The notes under the pieces were generated by a model. It worked only from the letters and a program-made list of their open reading frames with translations, did not search any database and was not told the origin of the DNA. Of a DNA stretch of 64,000 bases, positions 24,160-33,273 are shown in pieces; position 1 is the stretch's first letter; every line of letters begins with the position of its first letter. The stretch comes from Caulobacter segnis (lineage in GTDB: Bacteria > Pseudomonadota > Alphaproteobacteria > Caulobacterales > Caulobacteraceae), in assembly GCF_019931575.1 (NCBI RefSeq), contig NZ_CP082923.1:2108001-2172000 (forward strand), given 5' to 3'. A program made the position numbers and the translations under genes.

Positions 24160-24791
24160 GGCGTCGTCCCCGGCGTGGCGGCGGGCGGCGTCGCGGTCGC
24201 GCCTACGGGCTGGGTCGAGCGGGCGGCGCTGTCGTTGGCGGGCGCCGGACGGCCCAGTTCGCGCGGACTGGGCCGCGAAGGGGGCGCGGCGCTTCGCGTG
24301 GACCGCTCGGCGCGGACGGTCGGCACAGGCGTCGACGCCTGTGCGCGCGGCGTGGAGGAGGTCGGGGTCGGCGGCTCGGCGCTCGGGGCGAGGGGCGCGA
24401 TGGGGGCTGTCGCCGCCGTGGCGGCGGGCGCGGGGGGCAGGGCATCCTCCCGCCGGCCGGTCTGCAGGCCAAGCATGAAGGCCACGACAAGCAGCGCCAT
24501 GGCGACGAGGCCGACGACGCCCAGGCCCCAAGGCCGCATGCGCCAGACAACAAGCCCTCCAGCCCGGTCACGACGTTCGAGCGCCTCGGCGATCTGGTCC
24601 GCGGCCTCTGTGGCGAGGACCTGATGCTGTTCGGCGACGGCGCCGCGGGCGGCGTCCCCGACCGCGCGCGTAAGGGCGGTCGACATGGGTCCGTCCGGGT
24701 CGTCCTTCACCGCCTTCCCGGCCCATTCCAGGATCAGGATCGCCAGTTCGCGCCGCAGAAGTTCGACGTCTTGGAAATGGCCGTCCGCCAT
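24156..24791 (-). CDS. Single-pass membrane protein, first gene of the nine-gene operon
   Basis: 211 aa. About 85 cytoplasmic residues rich in Ala, Glu and Gln (probably helical) precede one membrane segment (LGVVGLVAMALLVVAFMLGL). A Pro/Ala/Thr-rich, low-complexity tail of about 100 residues on the periplasmic side follows. ATG 24791 is chosen because GAGGA lies 8 nt upstream; a TTG at 24818 is also in frame. No family is recognised. It may be an anchor or sensor that spans towards the cell wall. Confidence 0.7.
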   Translation of the reverse strand: MADGHFQDVELLRRELAILILEWAGKAVKDDPDGPMSTALTRAVGDAARGAVAEQHQVLATEAADQIAEALERRDRAGGLVVWRMRPWGLGVVGLVAMALLVVAFMLGLQTGRREDALPPAPAATAATAPIAPLAPSAEPPTPTSSTPRAQASTPVPTVRAERSTRSAAPPSRPSPRELGRPAPANDSAARSTQPVGATATPPAATPGTTP

Positions 24792-25187
24792 TGCTCGGTC
24801 CTCATCGCCGTCAGGCAAGGTGCGGACGTCCCCGAGCCGATCAGGGGGCTCGTGGTCCGCGTGGACCGAAGCATTTCCTTTCCAACATGAAGCGCGCCTG
24901 AACGAGCTTGACCTTGGGCGAGCGAACCGGCGGGTTCGTCGGTGCGGTTGTCGAGCTCACATCCATCTCTGGATTGCTCGGACGGGCCCCGGGCGACCGC
25001 CCGGGTTCGGGTCAGAAATGTCATCCGGCTGTCAGCGTGCCGACCCAGGGGTCCAGCCAGGATCGAAGACGTCCTCGTTCCGCCGCTCGGCGATCCCCCC
25101 AGCATGGCGGTTGGAGCGAGGACATCCTATCCTGTCGGCCCGGAACGCCCGTCGCGTCCCGGCTTGCCGCCCGTGGAATGCCTGGCC
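24792..25187. other. Divergent control region
   Basis: 396 bp between the minus-strand operon and the response-regulator gene, with no gene seen. It contains a GC palindrome CCCGGGCG-AC-CGCCCGGG (24988-25005) and the direct-repeat box listed separately. Promoters for both directions must lie here. Confidence 0.5.
25019..25037 (+). promoter_or_regulatory. Candidate CusR/CopR-type box, autoregulatory copy
   Basis: TGTCA (25019-25023) and TGTCAGC (25030-25036) are direct repeats with an 11-bp period, the usual one-turn spacing for OmpR-type regulators. The site matches a box before the efflux operon at 33086-33104 (minus strand) at 14 of 19 positions. Confidence 0.5.
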
Positions 25188-25868
25188 ATGAAGATCCTGA
25201 TCGTGGAGGACGAGCCCAAGACCGTCGCCTACCTGCGCAAGGGGCTGACGGAGCAGGGCTACGCGGTCGACTTCGTAGCCAACGGCGAGGATGGCCTGCA
25301 CCTGGCCCAGACCCTCGACTACGACGCTATCGTGCTGGACGGCATGCTGCCGGGGCTGGACGGGATCGAGGTGTTGGAGCGCCTGCGCCAGAGCCGCCAG
25401 ACGCCGGTGATCATGTTGACCGCCCGCGACAGCGTCGATGATCGCCTGAGGGGACTGGGCGCGGGCGCGGACGACTATCTGGTCAAGCCGTTCTCGTTCC
25501 TGGAGCTGCTGGCCCGGCTGCAGGCGATCACCCGGCGCGGGCGCAGCGAGTCGACGACCATCACGGTGGGCGACCTGCACCTGGACCTGCTGGCCCGCCG
25601 CGCGACCCGGGCGGGCAGGCGGCTGAACCTGACGGCCAAGGAGTTCGCCCTGCTGGCGGTCCTGGGCCGGCGCCAGTCGCAGATCGTCTCGAAGACGATC
25701 ATCACCGAGCTGGTCTGGGACATCAATTTCGACACCAATACCAATGTGGTCGAGGTCGCCATCAAGCGGCTGCGGGCCAAGATCGACGGCATGTTCGAGA
25801 CCAAGCTCCTGCACACCGTGCGCGGCATGGGCTATGTCCTGGAGCATCGACCGGAGGGAGCGCCATGA
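25188..25868 (+). CDS. Heavy-metal-type response regulator (OmpR/CusR family)
   Basis: 226 aa. The receiver domain (1-115) has the acidic pair in IVEDEP, phospho-acceptor Asp in [10 protein letters not shown], Thr in MLTARD and Lys in VKPF. The OmpR winged helix (about 125-222) contains [12 protein letters not shown] and a final [11 protein letters not shown]. It should bind DNA direct repeats when phosphorylated by the sensor encoded next. The start ATG 25188 fits family length. The ATGA overlap with the kinase (25865-25868) indicates an operon. It converges on an RND efflux operon that it probably controls. Confidence 0.93.
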   Translation: MKILIVEDEPKTVAYLRKGLTEQGYAVDFVANGEDGLHLAQTLDYDAIVLDGMLPGLDGIEVLERLRQSRQTPVIMLTARDSVDDRLRGLGAGADDYLVKPFSFLELLARLQAITRRGRSESTTITVGDLHLDLLARRATRAGRRLNLTAKEFALLAVLGRRQSQIVSKTIITELVWDINFDTNTNVVEVAIKRLRAKIDGMFETKLLHTVRGMGYVLEHRPEGAP

Positions 25869-27301
25869 CCGTGACCCCGACCTCCATCGCCGGCCGTCTG
25901 GCCCTGATGTTCGCGATCGCCACCAGCCTGGTTTCGGTCCTGGCGGGGGTGGCGATCTTCGGTTTCCAGAGCCTGGAGCTGAAGCGCCACCAGGCCGAGG
26001 AGCTCAGCGCGCGTTCGGAGATCATCGAGGCGATGATCCACCGCCTGGAGGATCCGACCCGTTGGCCCTTGATGACCGACAAGCTGAAGTCGTTCACCCC
26101 GGCCGACGGCAGCATTCGCTACCGGATCGAGAGCGCCGACCCGCGCTTCCGGTTCATGCCGGGCAAGGCGCTAGAGCCGGCGCGTGACGGCTTCGGCGTC
26201 ATTCACGCCGACGGCAAGCGGTTCATGACCCTGGCCCGCCATGTTCCGGCCTACGGACGCCGCCCCGACGTGCGGCTGGTGATCGCCGCCGACACCGCGC
26301 CGTTCGACGCCTCGCGCTATGTCCTGGGCGTCGGGGTGCTGGCCGTCTCGATCTTGACCATCGCCCTGGTCAGCCTGCTGGGCTGGTGGATCGCCCGCCG
26401 GGGCCTGGCGCCGGTCGACCGCCTGTCGCATCGGGCCGGCGCGCTGAATCCCGCCGACCTCAGCCTGCGCATGCCGACCCGGGACCTGCCGGCCGAACTG
26501 GTCGGGCTGATGACGGCCTTCAACGGCGCCCTCGACCGCCTGCAGGGCGCCTATGAGCGTCTGGCCGCCTTCAACGCCGACGTGGCGCACGAGCTGCGCA
26601 CGCCGCTGGGCAACCTGATCGGCCAGACCCAGGTGGCGCTGTCGCGGCCGCGTCCCGCCGACGAGCTGGAGGACGTGCTCCACTCCAATCTCGAGGAACT
26701 GGAGCGGCTGCGCACGATCATCAACGACATGCTGTTCATGGCCCGCGCCGACCAGGGCGCCCTGGCGGCCAATCTGGCGCCGCTGTCGCTGGCGGCCCTG
26801 AGCCATAAGACCGCCGATTTCCTGGATGTGTTGTTCGAGGACGCCGAGGTGAAGCTGGAGGTGCGGGGCGACGCCATCGTGGTCGCCGACGCCTCGCTGC
26901 TGGGTCGGGCGGTGACCAACCTGCTCGACAACGCCATCCGCCACGGCGTCGACTGCAAGACCGTGCGGGTGACCATCGAGACTCAGGACAAGGGGGTCTG
27001 CCTGTCGGTGCGCAATCGCGGCGGCCCGATCCCCGAGGCGCACCTGGCGCGGCTGTTCGACCGCTTCTACCGCCTGGACCGGGCCCGCGAGCACAGCGGC
27101 GAGATCCACGGCCTGGGCCTGGCGGTGGTCAAGGCCATCGTCGCCATGCACGGCGGTTCGGTCTTCGCCCGCTGCGAGGGCGGCGAGGTGCTGATCGGCT
27201 TCCTGCTGCCGCGCCCCGAGGGGATCATGCCCGACGACCGGGCCGAGCGCACGACGTCGACTCCGCCGCGCGCGGAGTCGACGGTGACCGAGGCGGCCTA
27301 A
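25865..27301 (+). CDS. Heavy-metal-type sensor histidine kinase (CusS-like)
   Basis: 478 aa. Two membrane segments (about 10-33 and 152-176) bound a periplasmic sensor loop of about 115 residues. HAMP follows, then the H-box [17 protein letters not shown]-box LLDNAIRHG and G-box [12 protein letters not shown]. It should autophosphorylate on the H-box His and pass the phosphate to the regulator encoded upstream. The sensed ligand (metal or drug) cannot be read from the sequence. The 3' end carries strong inverted repeats (27256-27282 and 27292-27307) and meets the efflux operon tail-to-tail with a 4-nt overlap. Confidence 0.93.
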   Translation: MTVTPTSIAGRLALMFAIATSLVSVLAGVAIFGFQSLELKRHQAEELSARSEIIEAMIHRLEDPTRWPLMTDKLKSFTPADGSIRYRIESADPRFRFMPGKALEPARDGFGVIHADGKRFMTLARHVPAYGRRPDVRLVIAADTAPFDASRYVLGVGVLAVSILTIALVSLLGWWIARRGLAPVDRLSHRAGALNPADLSLRMPTRDLPAELVGLMTAFNGALDRLQGAYERLAAFNADVAHELRTPLGNLIGQTQVALSRPRPADELEDVLHSNLEELERLRTIINDMLFMARADQGALAANLAPLSLAALSHKTADFLDVLFEDAEVKLEVRGDAIVVADASLLGRAVTNLLDNAIRHGVDCKTVRVTIETQDKGVCLSVRNRGGPIPEAHLARLFDRFYRLDRAREHSGEIHGLGLAVVKAIVAMHGGSVFARCEGGEVLIGFLLPRPEGIMPDDRAERTTSTPPRAESTVTEAA

Positions 27302-27307
27302 GCCGCC
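27256..27307. terminator. Two stacked hairpins at the convergent gene ends
   Basis: GTCGACTCCGC (27256-27266) pairs perfectly with 27272-27282 across 5 nt. GGCGGC (27292-27297) pairs with 27302-27307 across CTAA, which holds both stop codons. There is no T tract, so this may act as a bidirectional stop with Rho or as a transcript-end stabiliser. Confidence 0.45.
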
Positions 27308-28683
27308 GGTGGCGCGCTCCAGCCGCCGCCCAGCGCCCGGATCAGGTCGACGCTGGCCGACAGGCGGCGGGTGCGCAGGTCCAGCGCGCCGCGTCGCGCC
27401 TCCAGCTCGGCGGTCTGGGCCGTGACGACGTCCAGATAGCTGGCCGCGCCCTCGCGATAGCGGGTGGTCGCCAGGGCGCTGGTGCGCGCGGCGGCGGCCA
27501 CGGCCTCGTCCTGGCGGTCCTGGGCGGCGGCCAGGCGGTTGGCCAGCACCATCTGGTCCTCGACCTGGCGGAAGGCGTCGAGCACGGTCTGGCGATAGCC
27601 GGCCGCCGTCTCGTCGAACACCGCCCGGCTGCGGGCGACCTCGGCCTTGCGCGCGCCGCCGTCAAACAGCGGCAGGGCGGCCGACAGCGGGCCGAGGGCC
27701 CAGATGTGGTTGGCGGCGGTCAGCAGCTCGCCGCCCGAGGACTGGTAGCCGCCAGTCGCGGCCAGGGTCACGCTCGGGAACCAGGCGGCGCGGGCCACGC
27801 CCACGCGGGCGTTGGCCGCCGCCATCCGACGCTCGGCGGCGGCGATGTCGGGCCGGCGCTGCAGCAGGATGGAGGGGGCGCCGACCGGCGTGGCCGGGGC
27901 GTCCCGCAGGCCGGGCGCGGCGGCCAGGGCGAAGGTCGAGGCCGGCTCGCCGACCAGGACCGCGATGGCGTGCTCCAGGAGGGCGCGGTCGGCGACCGCC
28001 TGCTCGTACTGGGCCTGGGTCGCGGCCAGCTGGGTCTGGGCCCGGCCGGTGTCCAGGGCGCTGGCCGCGCCGCCGGACTGGCGACGGCTGGTCAGGTCCA
28101 GGGCCTGGCGATAGGCCTCGACCGTCGAGGCCAGCACCGCGATCTGGGCGTCGGCCCCGCGCAGGCTGAAATACGTATCCGCCAGCTGGGCTTGAATACT
28201 GAGGCGCACGCCCGCCAGGTCGGCGGCGCTGGCCTGGGCGTCGGCGCGCCCGGCGGCGGCCAGGTTGCGCACCCGGCCCCACAGGTCCAGCTCGTAGGCC
28301 GCGGCGGCGGTCACGGTCGTGGTGTCGAAGCGGCCATTGGCCGGGGTGCGCTGGCGCTCGACGCTGGCGTCGACTCCCAGGCTGGGCCACAGGTCGCTGG
28401 CGGCTTGGCGCGACAGGGCGCGGGCCTGGTCGTAGCGGGCGGCGGCGGCGGCGAGGTCGGCGCTGCCGGCGTCGAGCCTGCGCTCCAGCCCGTCTAGCAC
28501 CGGATCCTGGAACGTCGCCCACCAGGCGCCGGCGGGCGCGACCTCGGCGGCGGCCGGGGTCCAGGGGCCGATGTCCCGGAAGGCGGCCGGCGTCGCGGGC
28601 GTCGGCGGGGCATAGGCCGGGGCCGTCGAGCAGCCGGCCAGCGCCAGGATCAGGAACGCGGGAGAGAAACTAGCCGCGCGCAC
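27298..28683 (-). CDS. Outer-membrane efflux lipoprotein (NodT/OprM family)
   Basis: 461 aa. The signal ends in a lipobox (LALAGC) with acylated Cys18. Two outer-membrane-efflux repeats follow, with the family phrases QLADTYFSLRGADAQI, RQSGGAASALDTGRAQTQLA, PSILLQRRPDIAAAERRMAAANARVGVARAAWFPSV and FRQVEDQMVLANRL. It should form the trimeric outer-membrane channel of the tripartite pump. GTG 28683 has GGGAGG 5 nt upstream and lies inside the end of the adaptor gene (14-nt overlap). It is the last gene of the RND-adaptor-channel operon. Confidence 0.95.
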   Translation of the reverse strand: MRAASFSPAFLILALAGCSTAPAYAPPTPATPAAFRDIGPWTPAAAEVAPAGAWWATFQDPVLDGLERRLDAGSADLAAAAARYDQARALSRQAASDLWPSLGVDASVERQRTPANGRFDTTTVTAAAAYELDLWGRVRNLAAAGRADAQASAADLAGVRLSIQAQLADTYFSLRGADAQIAVLASTVEAYRQALDLTSRRQSGGAASALDTGRAQTQLAATQAQYEQAVADRALLEHAIAVLVGEPASTFALAAAPGLRDAPATPVGAPSILLQRRPDIAAAERRMAAANARVGVARAAWFPSVTLAATGGYQSSGGELLTAANHIWALGPLSAALPLFDGGARKAEVARSRAVFDETAAGYRQTVLDAFRQVEDQMVLANRLAAAQDRQDEAVAAAARTSALATTRYREGAASYLDVVTAQTAELEARRGALDLRTRRLSASVDLIRALGGGWSAPPAA

Positions 28684-29848
28684 CGGCGCCTCCCTTCGGG
28701 CGGACCGGATTGACCTTGTCGCCGTTGGCGATGGCGTCGGGCGGACTGCTCACGATCCAGTCCGAGGCGGCGACGCCGCCGGCCAGCTCCAGGTCGGCGC
28801 CGTAGTCGCGGGCGATGCGCACGGGGCGCACGCGCACGGTGTTGTCGCGGTCGACCACGGCGACGGCCGTGCCTTCCTTGCGGAACAGCAGGGCGTTGGC
28901 CGGCACGCGCACGGCGGCCGTTCCAGCGCCCGTCGCGCCCTTCAGGTTCAGGCTGACCTGGGCATAGGCCCCGGGCTTGAGCTGGCCGCCGATATTGTCG
29001 ACCTCCAGCTGGACCAGCATGGCGCCCGACTGGGCGTCCACGGCGTCGGCCGAGCGGGCCAGGCGCGCCGGGAAGGTCTGGTCGGGCAGTTCGGGCGTCG
29101 TGAACGTCGCGGTCATGCCCGGCCGGATCTGACCGGCCAGGCTTTGCGGCACGCTGACATAGAGCCGCAGGCGCCGCGTGTCGGAGACCGTGAACAGCGG
29201 CGAGGGCCGTCCGCCGCCGGCGCTGATCAGGTCGCCCTGGTCGGTGTCGCGGCTGGTCACCACCCCGTCGAACGGAGCGACGATCCGCTTGAAGGCGGTC
29301 AAGGATTCCAGCCGGCGGACATTGGCCAGGGCCTCGTTGCGCATCGCCTCGCGGGCGGCCAGGTCGCCTTGGCGCTCGTCGGCCTCCTGCTGGGAGACCG
29401 CGTTCTCGCCGACCAGCCGCTTCCAGCGCGCGGCGCTGGTGGCGGCCAGGTCGCGCTGGGCCGAGGCCGTGGCCAGGGCCGCGCGGGCGGCCACCAGCTG
29501 CTGGTCGACTTCCGGCGCGTCGATCTCGGCGAGCACCTGGCCGGCCTTCACCGGCTGGCCGATGTCGACGTACCAGCGACGCAGATAGCCGTCGGTGCGG
29601 GCGAACACCGGGGCCTCGGCCCAGGGCTGCAGGCGGCCGGGCAGCACCAGGGCCGCGTCCTCGCCGCCGCCAGGCTGGACGACGTTGACCGTCGTCACCG
29701 CGCTGGCCTGGCTGGTCTTCTTCAGGTCCTGGCCGGCCATCAGCCGCGAGGCCGTCCCGGCGGCCAGGATCAGGACGAAGCCGGCCGCGCCGATCAGGGC
29801 GAGGCGCCGCAGACGCTGCGGACTGGTCTTGGGCAAGGTGTCAAGCAT
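28670..29848 (-). CDS. RND efflux periplasmic adaptor (membrane fusion protein)
   Basis: 392 aa. One N-terminal membrane anchor (about 17-37) precedes a lipoyl/barrel-sandwich half (GYLRRWYVDIGQPVKAGQVLAEIDAPEVDQQ), a helical hairpin (about 110-170), the second half (IVAPFDGVVTSRDTDQGDLI), a beta-barrel and a membrane-proximal domain. It bridges the inner-membrane pump and the outer-membrane channel. Its start overlaps the pump gene end by 8 nt. The sequence resembles MdtA/AcrA-type drug adaptors more than CusB-type metal adaptors, as no Met-rich metal site is visible. Confidence 0.94.
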   Translation of the reverse strand: MLDTLPKTSPQRLRRLALIGAAGFVLILAAGTASRLMAGQDLKKTSQASAVTTVNVVQPGGGEDAALVLPGRLQPWAEAPVFARTDGYLRRWYVDIGQPVKAGQVLAEIDAPEVDQQLVAARAALATASAQRDLAATSAARWKRLVGENAVSQQEADERQGDLAAREAMRNEALANVRRLESLTAFKRIVAPFDGVVTSRDTDQGDLISAGGGRPSPLFTVSDTRRLRLYVSVPQSLAGQIRPGMTATFTTPELPDQTFPARLARSADAVDAQSGAMLVQLEVDNIGGQLKPGAYAQVSLNLKGATGAGTAAVRVPANALLFRKEGTAVAVVDRDNTVRVRPVRIARDYGADLELAGGVAASDWIVSSPPDAIANGDKVNPVRPKGGAGARG

Positions 29849-32800
29849 GGGTGGCGCCTTCGGGGGAGGCGGCTTTCGCGTGGGGGCGGCGGCCGTGAAC
29901 GATGGAGAAGATGGTCGGGACGAACAGCAGCGAAGCGCAGGTGGCGAAGATCAAGCCTCCGATCACCGCGCGGCCCAGCGGAGCGTTCTGTTCGGCGCCT
30001 TCGCCCAGGGCCAGGGCCATCGGCGCCATGCCGATGATCATGGCCAGGGCCGTCATCAGCACCGGGCGGAAGCGGGTGACCCCGGCCTCGAACGCGGCCT
30101 GGACGGCGTCGCCGGTGGCCTCGAGTCGCTCGCGGGCGAAGCTGACCACCAGGATCGAGTTCGCGGTCGCCACGCCCATGCACATGATCGCACCGGTCAG
30201 GGCCGGCACCGACAGCGGCGTCCCGGTGGCGAATAGCATCCAGGCGATGCCGGCCAGGGCGGCGGGCAGGGCCGAGATGATCACGAACGGGTCCAGCCAG
30301 GACTGGAAGTTGATCACGATCAGCAGGTAGATCATCACCACCGCGCCCAGCAGGCCCCAGCCCATGCCCGAGAAGGCGGTGTTCATGGTCTGGTACTGGC
30401 CGCGCAGGGTGACGCGGACCTTGGCGGGCTTTTCCTTTTCCAGCTTCTCCAGGATCTTCTGGATGTCGGCGGCCACACCGCCCAGGTCGCGGCCCTGGGT
30501 GGCGGCGAAGACGTTGATCATCGGCTGGATGTTGTACTGCGAGACCACGGCGGCGGTGGATCCGCGGCGCAGGTCGCCCAGGCCGCCCAGCACCTGCGGC
30601 GCCTGTTCGGGGACGCGGGCGCCGCTGACCGGGATCGCGCGCAGCTTGTCGAGACTGTCCAGCATGTATTCCGGCGTCTGGGCCACCACCGGGTACGAGA
30701 CGCCGTTGGTCGGGTTCAGCCAGAACACCGGCGCGGCCTGGGCGCTGCCGGCCACGGCGCCGGCCAGGCTGGCGGTGACGTCGCGCTCGTCCAGGCCCAG
30801 GGCGTGGATGCGGGTGCGGTCGGCGTCGAAGCGCAGTTCGGGCGAGGCGACCGGCTGCTGGATGCGGACGTCGGCCACGCCGTCGACGCCGCGGATCGCC
30901 CGCAGGATCTTCTGGGCGTAGGCCTGGTTGGCCGCCATGTCGCCGCCGGCCACCTGGATGTCGATCGGGGCGGGGCTGCCGAAGTTCAGGATCTGGCTGG
31001 TGACGTCGGCGGGCAGGAACGAGAAGGTCGCGTTGGGGAACGCCTTGGGCAGTTCCTCGCGCAGGGCGCGGACATAGCCATCGGTGGGCTTGTGGCCCTT
31101 CTTCAGGCTGATCAGGATGTCGCCGTCCTGCGGGCCGATGGTGCCCGAGGCGTTGTAGGCGACGTTGATGCCGCTGGTGGAGAGGCCGATGTTGTCGACG
31201 ATGGTGTCGACCTCACCGGCGGGGATGATCGCGCGGACCTGGCGCTGGATGCGGTCGAACAGCGCCGCCGACTCCTCGATCCGCATGCCCGTCGGGGCGC
31301 GCACGTGCATGGCGATCGAGCCCGAATCCACCGCCGGGAAGAAGTTGCGGCCCAGGAACGGGACGAGGCCGAGGCTCAGCAGGGCGAAGCCGAGGAAGCC
31401 GGCGACGAAGACGCCGCGCGCCCCCAGGGCCACGCCCAGAAGGCCCGAATAGGCGTCGCGCACCTTGGAGAAGCCGCGCTCGAACTCGCGCTGGAAGCGA
31501 ACCAGCCGGTTGGCCGACGGCGCCGTTTCGTCATGCGGGACATGCGGCTTCAGGAGATAGGCCGCCATGGTTGGGACCAGGGTCCGCGACAGCAGGAACG
31601 AGGCGACCATCGCGAACACCACCGACAGGGCCATGGGCACGAACAGGAAGCCCGAGACGCCCGGCAGGAAGAACATCGGCACGAAGACGATGCAGATGCA
31701 CAGCAGGCTGACGAAGGCCGGGGTCACGATCTGGGCCGCGCCGTCCAGGATCGCCGTCTTGACGTCCTTCCCGTGCTCCAGGTGCCAGTTGATGTTCTCG
31801 ATGGTGACCGTGGCGTCGTCGACCAGGATGCCGACAGCCAGGGCCAGGCCGCCCAGGGTCATGACGTTCAGGGTCTGGCCGAACGCCGACAGGGCCGCGA
31901 TCGCCGCCAGCACGGCCAGCGGGATCGAGACGGCGATGATCACGGTCGAGCGCCACGAACCCAGGAACAGCAGGATCATCAGCGAGGTCAGCACGGCGGC
32001 CAGCGCGCCCTCGTGGACCACGCCCTCGACGGCGGCCTTCACGAAGGTCGACTGGTCGTTCAGCGGCGTGATGCTCAGTTCCGGCGGCAGTTGGGCCTTC
32101 AGTTCCGGCAGGGCGGCCTTGACCCCGTCGACGATGGCGATGGTCGAGGTCGCGCCCGACTTCAGCACCGTCATCAGCACCGAGCGCTGACCGTCGACGT
32201 GGACGACGTTCTGCTGCGGGGCCGAGCCGTCGCGCACGTGGGCGACGTCGCCGATGCGGATGGTCGCGCCGTTGACGGTCTTGATCGGCAAGGCGTTCAG
32301 CTCGTCGACCGAGCCAGGGGCGTTGTTCAGGCGCAGCGCGTACTGGAACTCGCCGATCTTGACGAAGCCGGCCGGGGTGATCTGGGTCTGGGCCGCGATG
32401 GCCGCCCCGACGTCGGTGGCCGACAGGCCTTTGGACAGCAGGGCTTGGGGATCGATGTCGACCTGGATCTGGCGGGTCTTGCCGCCGAACGGGAAGGGCA
32501 GGGCCGCGCCGGGGACGGTGACCAGGCGCGTGCGGATGAAGTTCTGGCCGAGGTCGTAGAGCTGCTGCTCGCTCATCCCCTGGCCCGAGAGGGCCAGCTG
32601 CACGATCGGCACGGTCGAGGCGTTGTAGTTGAGGACCAGCGGCGGGGTGGTGCTGGGCGGCAGCTGGCGCAGCAGGGTCTGGGAGATGGCGGTGATCTGG
32701 GCGTTGGCCAGGCGCACGTCGGCGCCGGGCTGGAAGTAGATCTTCACCACCCCGATGCCCTGCAGCGAGGTCGCCTCGATGTGGTCGATGTCGTTGACCG

Positions 32801-33023
32801 TGGTGGTCAGGGCTCGCTGGTAGGGCGTCAGGATGCGGCCCGACATGTCGGACGGCGACAGGCCGTTATAGGTCCAGGCGACCGCGACGACGGGAACGCG
32901 GATGTTCGGGAAGATGTCGGTCGGCGTGCGCAGGATCGCCAGGACGCCGACGATCAGGATCATCGCGGCCATCACGACGAAGGTGTAGGGACGCGCCAAG
33001 GCCGTCCGCACAAGCGAGATCAT
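29841..33023 (-). CDS. RND efflux pump, AcrB-like (HAE1-type)
   Basis: 1060 aa, standard for the family. Twelve membrane segments and two large periplasmic loops. The proton-relay pair in TM4 is present (VGILVDDATVTIENIN), and the N-terminal phrase PTDIFPNIRVPVVAVAWTYNGLSP is typical. ATG 33023 gives the normal amphipathic N-terminus; an upstream GTG at 33059 would add 12 residues. The paired CusRS-like system suggests induction by envelope stress or a toxic compound. Without the methionine triad of CusA, drugs or organic toxicants are more likely substrates than Cu/Ag. Confidence 0.94.
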   Translation of the reverse strand: MISLVRTALARPYTFVVMAAMILIVGVLAILRTPTDIFPNIRVPVVAVAWTYNGLSPSDMSGRILTPYQRALTTTVNDIDHIEATSLQGIGVVKIYFQPGADVRLANAQITAISQTLLRQLPPSTTPPLVLNYNASTVPIVQLALSGQGMSEQQLYDLGQNFIRTRLVTVPGAALPFPFGGKTRQIQVDIDPQALLSKGLSATDVGAAIAAQTQITPAGFVKIGEFQYALRLNNAPGSVDELNALPIKTVNGATIRIGDVAHVRDGSAPQQNVVHVDGQRSVLMTVLKSGATSTIAIVDGVKAALPELKAQLPPELSITPLNDQSTFVKAAVEGVVHEGALAAVLTSLMILLFLGSWRSTVIIAVSIPLAVLAAIAALSAFGQTLNVMTLGGLALAVGILVDDATVTIENINWHLEHGKDVKTAILDGAAQIVTPAFVSLLCICIVFVPMFFLPGVSGFLFVPMALSVVFAMVASFLLSRTLVPTMAAYLLKPHVPHDETAPSANRLVRFQREFERGFSKVRDAYSGLLGVALGARGVFVAGFLGFALLSLGLVPFLGRNFFPAVDSGSIAMHVRAPTGMRIEESAALFDRIQRQVRAIIPAGEVDTIVDNIGLSTSGINVAYNASGTIGPQDGDILISLKKGHKPTDGYVRALREELPKAFPNATFSFLPADVTSQILNFGSPAPIDIQVAGGDMAANQAYAQKILRAIRGVDGVADVRIQQPVASPELRFDADRTRIHALGLDERDVTASLAGAVAGSAQAAPVFWLNPTNGVSYPVVAQTPEYMLDSLDKLRAIPVSGARVPEQAPQVLGGLGDLRRGSTAAVVSQYNIQPMINVFAATQGRDLGGVAADIQKILEKLEKEKPAKVRVTLRGQYQTMNTAFSGMGWGLLGAVVMIYLLIVINFQSWLDPFVIISALPAALAGIAWMLFATGTPLSVPALTGAIMCMGVATANSILVVSFARERLEATGDAVQAAFEAGVTRFRPVLMTALAMIIGMAPMALALGEGAEQNAPLGRAVIGGLIFATCASLLFVPTIFSIVHGRRPHAKAASPEGATHA

Positions 33024-33085
33024 CTGAAATTCCGTCGTTGCGGAGGGGAGGTTGGCCACGGTCTACCAAGACCACGCGGTCGGTA

Positions 33086-33104
33086 GGCTGACGGCTGCCT
33101 GACA
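33086..33104 (-). promoter_or_regulatory. Candidate response-regulator box of the efflux operon
   Basis: On the minus strand TGTCAGGCAGCCGTCAGCC has GTCAG half-sites 11 bp apart, 63-81 bp upstream of the RND start, the usual place for an activator. It resembles the box before the response-regulator gene (25019-25037) at 14 of 19 positions. A further GTCAG in opposite orientation lies at 33110-33114. Confidence 0.5.
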
Positions 33105-33273
33105 AGACGGTCAGCAAGCGCGCGATCGGACGATGCTGGCCTTCAAGTCCCTCGCCTCGGCGTCGCGCTTCCGTCTCGAGCAAGCGCCTGAAACTGACTC
33201 ATGTCTTGGTCGGCGAAACGCCGGAGACGGATGACCTCCGACCGCGTCGATCCGGAAACTCGCGGGGACAAAG

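Noticed and set aside
24988..25005. GC palindrome CCCGGGCG-AC-CGCCCGGG as a terminator
   Set aside because: The loop of 2 nt is too small, there is no T tract, and it lies between divergent starts rather than after a gene.
30804..33086. 760-codon open frame on the plus strand opposite the RND pump gene
   Set aside because: It is a GC-driven antisense frame; its product is rich in His/Arg/Asp/Gly with no domain, while the minus-strand pump is certain.
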